Part shown: positions 33,579 through 38,878 of the stretch, in pieces | How the letters are laid out: each line of letters starts with the position of its first letter | Numbering within the stretch: the stretch's first letter is position 1 | Assembly: GCA_021785035.1 (NCBI GenBank) | Contig: JAJYGP010000017.1 | Span: 1 to 38,878, forward strand | Length of the DNA: 38,878 nucleotides | Reading direction: 5' to 3' | Origin: Pseudomonadota bacterium | Lineage (GTDB): Bacteria; Pseudomonadota; Gammaproteobacteria; Acidiferrobacterales; Acidiferrobacteraceae | Notes under the pieces: model-generated | Seen by the model: only the letters and a program-made list of their open reading frames with translations | What the model was told of the DNA's origin: nothing | Databases searched by the model: none | Made by a program: the position numbers and the translations under genes

Positions 33579-34472
33579 CTATCCGCGAGGATGGTGCAGT
33601 GCGTGCAAGGATTTGAGGCGCTCACGCGCCACATGGGTATAGATCTGAGTCGTTGAGAGATCCGCGTGGCCCAATAGGAGCTGAACGACACGGAGGTCGG
33701 CGCCGTGATTGATGAGGTGGGTAGCGAAAGCATGCCGTAGGGTGTGTGGCGACAAAGGGGTCCGCACACTGGCCTTCAGGGCGTAGCGTTTTATGTTGTG
33801 CCAAAAGGCCTGCCTCGTCATCGCCCCGCCACGCCGGGTCACAAACACAGTAGGCGACGGGCCCTCCCGGAGAAGCGTAGGCCGGGCTTCGATGATATAG
33901 CGCTTCAACCAAAAAAGGGCCTCCTCACCCAACGGCACAAGGCGTTCGCGACCTCCTTTTCCGACCACCCTCACCACCCCCGACTGCTGGTCGATCTGAG
34001 CGATCCGAAGACCCACAAGCTCGGATACCCGAAGTCCGGTGGCATACAAAACCTCAAGCATCGCTCGGTCGCGTAAACCCTCTTCACGCTGTTGGTCTGG
34101 AGCCTGGAGAAGATCCTCCACCTCCTGCTCACTGAGGGTTTTCGGGATATTGAGGCCGATATGAGGACCCTCGATCCCTTCAGTTGGGTCCTTTCCTGCC
34201 CCTTGGTGGCTAACGAGATAACGATAAAAGCGTCTAAGGCTTGAAAGGCGACGTGCCGCCGTCCGGGGTCGTCGGCCGGCGATCACCTCGGACGCCAAGT
34301 ACTCGGTCACATCCCGACGGCAGACCGAATCTAAACGCCGTCCCTGAATATGCCCGGCGAACGCCTCGATATCTCGCCGGTAGGCATCAAGGGTATTTGC
34401 GCCCAATCCGGACTCGGTCAAAAGGTTATCCAAAAACCCCTCGATCAGCCCCGTATCCACCGATTCGGACAT
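33579..34472 (-). CDS. xerD: Tyrosine recombinase XerD
   Basis: Site-specific recombinase that, with XerC and FtsK, resolves chromosome dimers at dif. It has 297 residues. The complete catalytic set is visible: Arg148 (ATGLRVSEL), Lys172 (VGKGGRER), His243 and Arg246 (SPHTLRHAFATHL), His269 (LLGHADLSTTQ) and the nucleophile Tyr278 (IYTHV). The N-terminal SAM-like core-binding domain (GLGANTLDAYRRDIEAF) is intact. The sequence is XerD-like in TRQAFWHNIKRYA; XerC is the alternative but less likely. It lies downstream of rplS on the same strand, with no integrase-associated elements, so it is the housekeeping gene. Confidence 0.92.
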   Translation of the reverse strand: MSESVDTGLIEGFLDNLLTESGLGANTLDAYRRDIEAFAGHIQGRRLDSVCRRDVTEYLASEVIAGRRPRTAARRLSSLRRFYRYLVSHQGAGKDPTEGIEGPHIGLNIPKTLSEQEVEDLLQAPDQQREEGLRDRAMLEVLYATGLRVSELVGLRIAQIDQQSGVVRVVGKGGRERLVPLGEEALFWLKRYIIEARPTLLREGPSPTVFVTRRGGAMTRQAFWHNIKRYALKASVRTPLSPHTLRHAFATHLINHGADLRVVQLLLGHADLSTTQIYTHVARERLKSLHALHHPRG

Positions 34473-34523
34473 GGCCGACCTCGCGCTCGCTTATGCAGTC
34501 GCAGCGCGAGCCAGTGGTCTTTG

Positions 34524-34868
34524 TTAGACTCGCTCGCGGATGCGCGCCGCCTTACCGGTCAGTTCACGCAGGAAATAGAGCTTGGCGCGACGCACGACAC
34601 CGCGGCGCTTGACTTCGATCCGAGCCACGTTGGGGCTGTGAAGCGGAAATACCCGCTCCACACCTTCGCCGTACGACACTTTACGCACCGTAAACGACGA
34701 GTTGATTCCACGATTCCGGCGCGCAATGACAACGCCCTCAAAGGCTTGGAGGCGCTCGCGCTCACCCTCGACGACCTTGACATGGACAACTACGGTATCT
34801 CCAGGCCCAAACGCTGGCACGTCCTGCTTAAGAAATTCGCTTTCTAATTCTTGAATCAAATTACCCAT
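34524..34868 (-). CDS. rplS: 50S ribosomal protein L19
   Basis: A 114-residue component of the large subunit at the 30S-50S interface. Typical segments are [39 protein letters not shown] and the C-terminal [20 protein letters not shown]. It is the last gene of the conserved rpsP-rimM-trmD-rplS operon. Its start overlaps the trmD stop by 8 bp, implying coupled translation. An 8-bp dyad (CTCGCGCT at 34480-34487, AGCGCGAG at 34503-34510) follows it on the minus strand without a T-tract. Confidence 0.97.
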   Translation of the reverse strand: MGNLIQELESEFLKQDVPAFGPGDTVVVHVKVVEGERERLQAFEGVVIARRNRGINSSFTVRKVSYGEGVERVFPLHSPNVARIEVKRRGVVRRAKLYFLRELTGKAARIRERV

Positions 34869-35610
34869 ATTCGTGTCCTCGATATTCCTGTTTAAACTCT
34901 TCTAAAAGCACTCTTTCTTCAGCACCGAGTTCCCGCAAAACCAAAAGATCCGGGCGTCGTAGCCACGTTCTCCCGAGTGACTCCTTTAGTCGCCAGCGCC
35001 TGATCCGTTCATGGTCGCCCGACAAAAGGGTGTCCGGGACCTTTTGCCCTCGCCACTCTTCCGGCCGCGTGTAATGAGGGCAATCCAGTAAGCCCTCAAC
35101 AAACGAATCCTCACGCGCGGAGTCCTCATGCCCTAAAACACCTGGCAGCTGGCGGACGACCGCATCGATCATAACGGCCGCTGCCGCCTCCCCGCCAGAG
35201 AGCACATAATCCCCGACCGACCATTCCTCATCCACGGTCGCCTGCACAAGACGCTCGTCGACTCCTTCGTAGCGACCAGCTACCAAAATAAGCCCGGGGC
35301 GCGCCGCAAGTTCCATGACCGCGTCATGGTTAAGTACCCGTCCTGCCGGCGACAGATACGCGACACGACTGTCCGCATTGCCGCGTTTCGCGGCCTCAAT
35401 GGCCGCTTGCAAGGGCTCCGCCATCAGGACCATCCCGGGACCGCCACCGTAGGGCCTATCATCTACAGTGTGGCGCCTATCTAACGTAAAATCGCGGAGA
35501 TCCCAAAACCGCATGGCCAGCGCACCTTGTGCCTGCGCCCGCCCGACCATCCCCACTTCGCAAAACCCGCGCACCGCCTGCGGAAAGAGGCCGATGACGT
35601 CGATCTCCAT
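34861..35610 (-). CDS. trmD: tRNA (guanine-N1)-methyltransferase TrmD
   Basis: SPOUT-class enzyme making m1G37 in tRNAs, which prevents +1 frameshifting. It is a 249-residue homodimer. Motifs are the N-terminal [25 protein letters not shown], the trefoil-knot SAM site [12 protein letters not shown] followed by [14 protein letters not shown], and [13 protein letters not shown] 35610 matches the family start and lies 1 bp after rimM; the frame extension to 35709 lies inside rimM. It overlaps rplS at its 3' end. Confidence 0.97.
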   Translation of the reverse strand: MEIDVIGLFPQAVRGFCEVGMVGRAQAQGALAMRFWDLRDFTLDRRHTVDDRPYGGGPGMVLMAEPLQAAIEAAKRGNADSRVAYLSPAGRVLNHDAVMELAARPGLILVAGRYEGVDERLVQATVDEEWSVGDYVLSGGEAAAAVMIDAVVRQLPGVLGHEDSAREDSFVEGLLDCPHYTRPEEWRGQKVPDTLLSGDHERIRRWRLKESLGRTWLRRPDLLVLRELGAEERVLLEEFKQEYRGHEYG

Positions 35611-35611
35611 A

Positions 35612-36127
35612 TCAAAACTCGGGATCCCAGTCCACGACGAGACGCCTATGATCCAGCTCGACGCGGCGAACAACGTCGGCAATATAAGGGACCAAACGTT
35701 CGCGCTCACCCTGGATCACCAAAACATCGTTGGCCCCGGTTTCCATGAGCCGCGCCACGACACCCAGAGGCACTCCCTCGACGGTTTCCACCGTAAGGCC
35801 CACCAGCTGCCCCCAATAATATTCACCGACACCCAAGGCCGGTAGCGCCTCGGGCGGCACCTCAATGGCAGACCCGGCCCAGGCCTCGGCGCAATCGCGG
35901 TCATCACATCCAGCCAAATGGACCACAAACCCCTTGCCATGCCCCCGCGCTTCGAGCAGGGCCGGGGTTTCGACCACGCCATTCGCGCGTCGAAAACGCC
36001 ACGGACGGTAACTCAGTACAGCCTCGGGCGCAGCCGTGTACGACGCGACTCGCAGCCAGCCCTTTACTCCGTAGGCCCCGATAACACGACCGACCTCGAT
36101 CCACATAGGTGGTTCGCTGTCGGTCAT
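35612..36127 (-). CDS. rimM: 16S rRNA processing protein RimM
   Basis: A 171-residue ribosome maturation factor that binds S19 and helps assemble the 30S head. The N-terminal barrel starts with [20 protein letters not shown], and the C-terminal PRC-barrel contains [20 protein letters not shown] and the typical [19 protein letters not shown]. It is second in the rpsP operon, 4 bp after rpsP and 1 bp before trmD. Confidence 0.95.
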   Translation of the reverse strand: MTDSEPPMWIEVGRVIGAYGVKGWLRVASYTAAPEAVLSYRPWRFRRANGVVETPALLEARGHGKGFVVHLAGCDDRDCAEAWAGSAIEVPPEALPALGVGEYYWGQLVGLTVETVEGVPLGVVARLMETGANDVLVIQGERERLVPYIADVVRRVELDHRRLVVDWDPEF

Positions 36128-36131
36128 GCCT

Positions 36132-36371
36132 TCAAGACGCGGTCTTCAGAAGACCGGCGACGCGCTCGGATGCCTGGGCTCCGCGATCCAACCAATACTG
36201 GACGCGCTCGCGATCAACCCGCAACCGCTCCTCAGCCCCGCTCGCAATCGGGTTGAAAAAACCGACCCTCTCTATAAAAGCTCCCCCTACGGCGCGCCGC
36301 TTGTCAGCGACTACGATCGAGTAGAAAGGACGCTTGTTCGCGCCCCGGCGAGCTAACCGAATTGTTACCAT
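36132..36371 (-). CDS. rpsP: 30S ribosomal protein S16
   Basis: A 79-residue small-subunit protein needed for 30S assembly. The N-terminal [20 protein letters not shown], the VGFFNPIA segment and [16 protein letters not shown] are diagnostic. It is the first gene of the rpsP-rimM-trmD-rplS operon; its own promoter lies in the 72-bp gap after mlaA. Confidence 0.97.
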   Translation of the reverse strand: MVTIRLARRGANKRPFYSIVVADKRRAVGGAFIERVGFFNPIASGAEERLRVDRERVQYWLDRGAQASERVAGLLKTAS

Positions 36372-36411
36372 GAAACCCCCAATGCGAGCCCTAAGGCCCG
36401 GAAAGCGTGAG

Positions 36412-36417
36412 ATTTTA
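36412..36417 (-). promoter_or_regulatory. Probable -10 box of the rpsP operon
   Basis: On the minus strand TAAAAT lies about 40 bp before the rpsP ATG, preceded by a long T-tract and TAGCATAACA. The -35 region is weak, so the AT-rich upstream tract may act as an UP-like element. Confidence 0.4.
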
Positions 36418-36443
36418 CCCTGTTATGCTAAAAAAAAGAAATC

Positions 36444-37145
36444 CTAATGCTCGCCCCGGCGCTTTCTCACCAAAGCCCGCCGTTTTTGCCAAAAAGCATC
36501 CCGCACAAAGCTGTATTCGTGGCCGGCCGCCGCGAGCTTCATAAGAAAGCCCTCGTGTAGATAATGCGAGCGCGTATCGACGAGCTGAACGCCATAGGCG
36601 CTCCACTGACTCGAGGGATCGGAAAGGTAGGTTGGGGGGTTTAGGTAGGTATCAACCCCCAAACCAACCCCATCCCGAAGGTCACTTGGCCCAAAAAGCG
36701 GCAACACAAGGTAGGGTCCGCTTCGAACTCCCCATACAGCCAGTGTCTCCCCGAAGTCCGCGCTGTGCGCCCGTAGACCCATGGGCGTCGCGACATCGAT
36801 AAGGCCCAGCATCCCTAAGGTCGAATTCACCATAAAACGTGCAGTTTCAAGCAGGGCCGGGCGGACGCGGCCCTGGAGGGACTCATTGACGATCACCTCG
36901 ACATCTTCCAGGTTGGCAAAAAAATCGCTGACGCCGCGCCGCAACGGTAGCGGCGTTAATCCCACATAGGCCTGCGCCGTGGGCTTTAGCAATACGCGAT
37001 CAAGATGTTGGTTAAAAACAAAGATCTTCTTGTTTATCGGCTTAAAGGGATCGTCTGGCCCGTGCGCTGGGCGCACGCCGGTCGTAGCGCACCCACTCAG
37101 CAGGAAAGCCATTAGCGCTGTCAGTATTGCCCGACTGTACACCAT
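36444..37145 (-). CDS. mlaA: MlaA (VacJ) outer-membrane lipoprotein
   Basis: A 233-residue outer-membrane lipoprotein of the Mla system, which removes misplaced phospholipids from the outer leaflet. The signal peptide ends in a lipobox (FLLSGC, Cys19). Family segments are DPFKPINKKIFVFN, VSDFFANLEDVEVIVNE, RFMVNSTLGMLGLIDVAT, DFGETLAVWGV and YLVLPLFGPSDLRDGVG, and it ends in a basic tail. No other mla genes are adjacent. ATG 37145 has AAGGGGG upstream. It is followed by the rpsP operon on the same strand. Confidence 0.95.
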   Translation of the reverse strand: MVYSRAILTALMAFLLSGCATTGVRPAHGPDDPFKPINKKIFVFNQHLDRVLLKPTAQAYVGLTPLPLRRGVSDFFANLEDVEVIVNESLQGRVRPALLETARFMVNSTLGMLGLIDVATPMGLRAHSADFGETLAVWGVRSGPYLVLPLFGPSDLRDGVGLGVDTYLNPPTYLSDPSSQWSAYGVQLVDTRSHYLHEGFLMKLAAAGHEYSFVRDAFWQKRRALVRKRRGEH

Positions 37146-37192
37146 ACACCCCCTTCCCTAAACGCCCATTATCTAGCCACCGGCTCCGGCTG

Positions 37193-37900
37193 TCACCGGC
37201 CGCGCCTTGGTTTAGAACCTACCTTTTTGGTCTGCCCGGCCTCCGGCGCGTCAATGCTGCCCATCTGGCACAAATCCTTCAGCACGCAGTGGAGGCAGAG
37301 AGGCCGAGGGCGACAGGTAGTTTTCGCATGCTCAACAATCAGCGCATGGTATTCATTGTAGAGCGTCGAGTCATTCGGTAAGGCCTGTTCGAACAGGGCG
37401 CGCAGGTCCTCGTACGACCGCTCTCCTTTGGCTAGGCCAAGCCGATCAAATATACGCCGCGTATAGCTATCGATAACAAAAACCGGTCTACCAAACGCAT
37501 AGAGCAGAATATCGTCCGCCGTTTCGGGCCCAATGCCATGGACCGCCAAGAGATCCTTACGCAGCGAAAGGGTGTCACGCTCGCCCACGCGCTCCTCTCC
37601 CCCTTGCGCTAACAACCACCGACAAAACGCCTGGAGTCGCTTGGCCTTGACGTTAAAATAGCCAACGGGTCGAAGCGCCTCCCCCAATCGGTCCAAAGAC
37701 AACTCGGCTATGGCCTGGGGCTCAAGACGAGTAAGCTTCCGCAAGCCAACCAAGGCGCGCTCGACGTTGGTCCAGGAGGTGTTCTGGGTCAGGATCGCGC
37801 CGATCATCACCTCGAATGCCGTCTCGGCGGGCCACCAGAAGCGAGGCCCATAGTGGCGATAAAGGCGGTCATAAATAGGTAGAAAGGCGTTACCACTCAC
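37193..37900 (-). CDS. Endonuclease III-like DNA glycosylase without the AP-lyase lysine
   Basis: A 235-residue HhH-GPD base-excision glycosylase. The N-terminal AFEVMIGAILTQNTSWTNVE matches the branch of endonuclease III-related glycosylases (MagIII/Mig-like). The helix-hairpin-helix is LLAVHGIGPETADDIL (118-132). The catalytic aspartate is Asp144 in VIDSYTRRIF. The lysine used by true endonuclease III for AP-lyase activity is Glu126 here, so a monofunctional glycosylase is inferred. Four cysteines (196, 202, 205, 211) form a C-x5-C-x2-C-x5-C set, one residue shorter than the usual first spacing, probably binding [4Fe-4S]. The GTG start overlaps the rluB TGA (GTGA). Confidence 0.87.
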   Translation of the reverse strand: MSGNAFLPIYDRLYRHYGPRFWWPAETAFEVMIGAILTQNTSWTNVERALVGLRKLTRLEPQAIAELSLDRLGEALRPVGYFNVKAKRLQAFCRWLLAQGGEERVGERDTLSLRKDLLAVHGIGPETADDILLYAFGRPVFVIDSYTRRIFDRLGLAKGERSYEDLRALFEQALPNDSTLYNEYHALIVEHAKTTCRPRPLCLHCVLKDLCQMGSIDAPEAGQTKKVGSKPRRGR

Positions 37901-38646
37901 CGGGACTTACGCGGAGTTGGCAAGCCCGCGGCGGCGTAGAGCGCCGCGATATCGGCAGACAACAGCGGGCGGCTGTGACCAGGACGGAGATTACGCGGAA
38001 GGTCAATGGGACCGTAACTGATCCGAATGAGGCGGCTCACGACCAAGCCGAACGCCTCGAACATACGCCGCACCTCCCGTTTACGGCCCTCCATGATGCC
38101 CACATGATACCAGTGATTGGCGCCATCGCCTCCGGCATCCTGGACCTCGGTGAAATGCGCCGGACCGTCCTCCAATGTGACTCCGGTCTTGAGTTTTGCT
38201 ATAACACCGGCATCCGCTCGCCCGAGCACGCGCACGGCGTAACTCCGTACGATTTCTTGAGTGGGATGCATCAAACGCGCTGCCAATTCGCCGTCGGTGG
38301 TAAAGAGCATGAGGCCCGAAGAATTCATATCGAGCCTGCCGACCGCCACCCATCGTCCTTGTCGGATCGGAGGCAGATGATCGAACACGAGCGGCCGACC
38401 TTGGGGATCGCTGCGCGTGCACATCTCGCCAGCCATCTTATGATACATAAGGACCCGGGCCTGGGCCTTGGGCTTATGCCCCAGCCTCCATCCATCAACG
38501 ACAATCTCGGCCCCCGGCTCTACACGCTCGCCGAGCTCCGCGATGCGCCCCGCGACCCTGACCCGTCCGGCCGCGATAACACGCTCCATCTCCCGCCGCG
38601 AGCCAAGCCCTCTTTGCGCTAAGACCTTTTGTAGCTTCTCACTCAT
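37897..38646 (-). CDS. rluB: 23S rRNA pseudouridine 2605 synthase RluB
   Basis: A 249-residue RsuA-family enzyme. The S4 domain MSEKLQKVLAQRGLGSRREM is nearly identical to that of E. coli RluB. RSDPQGRPLVFDHLP, the catalytic VGRLDMNSSGLMLFTTDGEL, LMHPTQEIVRSYAVRV and MEGRKREVRRMFEAFG follow. It modifies U2605 in helix 93 of 23S rRNA in E. coli. Its ATG overlaps the stop of the upstream gene (ATGA at 38646) and its stop overlaps the glycosylase GTG, so three genes are translationally coupled. Confidence 0.94.
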   Translation of the reverse strand: MSEKLQKVLAQRGLGSRREMERVIAAGRVRVAGRIAELGERVEPGAEIVVDGWRLGHKPKAQARVLMYHKMAGEMCTRSDPQGRPLVFDHLPPIRQGRWVAVGRLDMNSSGLMLFTTDGELAARLMHPTQEIVRSYAVRVLGRADAGVIAKLKTGVTLEDGPAHFTEVQDAGGDGANHWYHVGIMEGRKREVRRMFEAFGLVVSRLIRISYGPIDLPRNLRPGHSRPLLSADIAALYAAAGLPTPRKSR

Positions 38647-38878
38647 AGCGGATCAATCGGTGTCCCCTGAGGATCTACAGACGCCCCTCCATCGCTATCT
38701 GCCTCGCTATCTGCCTCGCTATCTGCCTCGCTATCTGCCTCGCTATCTGCCTCGCTATCTGCCTCGCTATCTGCCTCGCTATCTGCCTCGCTATCTGCCT
38801 CGCTATCTGCCTCGCTATCTGCCTCGCTATCTGCCTCGCTATCTGCCTCGCTATCTGCCTCGCTATCTGCCTCGCTAT
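38643..38878 (-). CDS. C-terminal end of a gene with an SEAD-repeat tail, possibly scpB
   Basis: On the minus strand one frame is open from the window edge to a TGA at 38645-38643 that overlaps the rluB ATG. It encodes repeated S-E-A-D and ends in SDGGASVDPQGTPIDPL. Only this C-terminal tail is in the window, so the fold cannot be seen. scpB commonly lies directly upstream of rluB, and ScpB proteins often have acidic, variable C-termini; the scpB call rests on that alone. Of the other two minus frames, one has a stop in every repeat. The coupling to rluB is the main reason to believe this frame. Confidence 0.5.
   Translation of the reverse strand, partial: SEADSEADSEADSEADSEADSEADSEADSEADSEADSEADSEADSEADSEADSEADSEADSDGGASVDPQGTPIDPL
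38692..38878. repeat. Perfect 12-bp tandem repeat running off the window
   Basis: The unit GCCTCGCTATCT is repeated without a single mismatch: a 9-bp partial copy at 38692-38700, fourteen full copies from 38701 to 38868, then 10 bp to the edge. The true copy number is unknown because the window ends inside the array. Twelve bases equal four codons, so changes in copy number keep the reading frame. Confidence 0.98.

Noticed and set aside
33579-34472. Tyrosine recombinase as evidence of a mobile element
   Set aside because: It has the full XerD pattern and lies beside the rpsP operon, with no att-like repeats or cargo.
34480-34510. Dyad after rplS as a terminator
   Set aside because: The 8-bp stem has a 15-nt loop and no T-tract on the minus strand.
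37975-38622. 215-codon plus-strand frame
   Set aside because: It is antisense to rluB, which is unambiguous.
38692-38878. 12-bp array as a CRISPR array or origin iterons
   Set aside because: The units are directly adjacent without spacers and all identical, and the frame is coupled to rluB, so an intragenic tandem repeat fits better.

Overview
This is chromosomal DNA from a GC-rich proteobacterium, most likely a gammaproteobacterium. The best evidence is gene order. icd diverges from rluE-nudJ-mnmA, followed by purB, which is the E. coli arrangement except that hflD is missing. rpsP-rimM-trmD-rplS is also in its standard order. Several genes (a DUF3579 protein, agmatine deiminase with N-carbamoylputrescine amidase, otsBA) would fit the deeper-branching, often chemolithotrophic gammaproteobacteria, but I cannot name the genus from sequence alone. 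No prophage, insertion sequence, CRISPR array, rRNA or tRNA was seen. Most of the window is housekeeping DNA, with frequent ATGA, GTGA or TGATG stop/start overlaps.

Layout. 1-495 (-): N-terminus of an outer-membrane efflux lipoprotein, cut by the window edge. 560-1801 (-): isocitrate dehydrogenase. 1887-3945 (+): rluE-nudJ-mnmA. 4094-4660 (-): a decayed uracil-DNA-glycosylase-like gene. 4732-7386 (+): purB, then the DnaJ-like cbpA with its modulator cbpM. 7383-8153 (-): an unrecognised zinc-ribbon protein with a perfect 21-bp repeat. 8210-8604 (+): a decayed endonuclease/exonuclease/phosphatase gene. 8552-10450 (-): a CDGSH iron-sulfur protein and ilvD. 10534-12745 (+): an RluF-like pseudouridine synthase, pyrD and a DUF3579 protein. 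12742-13953 (-): a DUF1015 protein. 14026-14600: small ORFs and a divergent CsrA-like gene. 14809-18769 (+): esterase, aguA, aguB and an RsmB-like methyltransferase. 18795-19277 (-): a solitary GH24 lysozyme. 19668-20795 (+): a DAHP-synthase-like protein. 20896-24982 (-): a single-POTRA Omp85 barrel, gltA and dacB. 25064-28069 (+): otsB-otsA. 28222-30207 (+): rep. 30450-31745 (+): a GGDEF-EAL protein that overlaps a convergent patatin (31690-32670, -). 32816-33535 (+): an unknown membrane protein. 33579-36371 (-): xerD and rplS-trmD-rimM-rpsP. 36444-37145 (-): mlaA. 37193-38878 (-): an endonuclease III-like glycosylase, rluB and the C-terminal end of a further gene (probably scpB), which runs off the window inside a perfect 12-bp repeat.

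How the genes work together. RNA modification is heavily represented: three pseudouridine synthases, MnmA, TrmD, RimM and an m5C methyltransferase. gltA and icd supply the oxidative entry to the TCA cycle. aguA-aguB convert agmatine to putrescine. otsA-otsB make trehalose. ilvD and pyrD are biosynthetic.

No complete novel defence or mobile system is visible. The more unusual items are two intragenic tandem repeats whose unit lengths preserve the reading frame, the zinc-ribbon/PEVRALE-repeat protein, the divergent CsrA-like gene, a CDGSH protein next to a [2Fe-2S]-type IlvD, an ORF coupled to otsB, and two gene remnants beside conserved neighbours.
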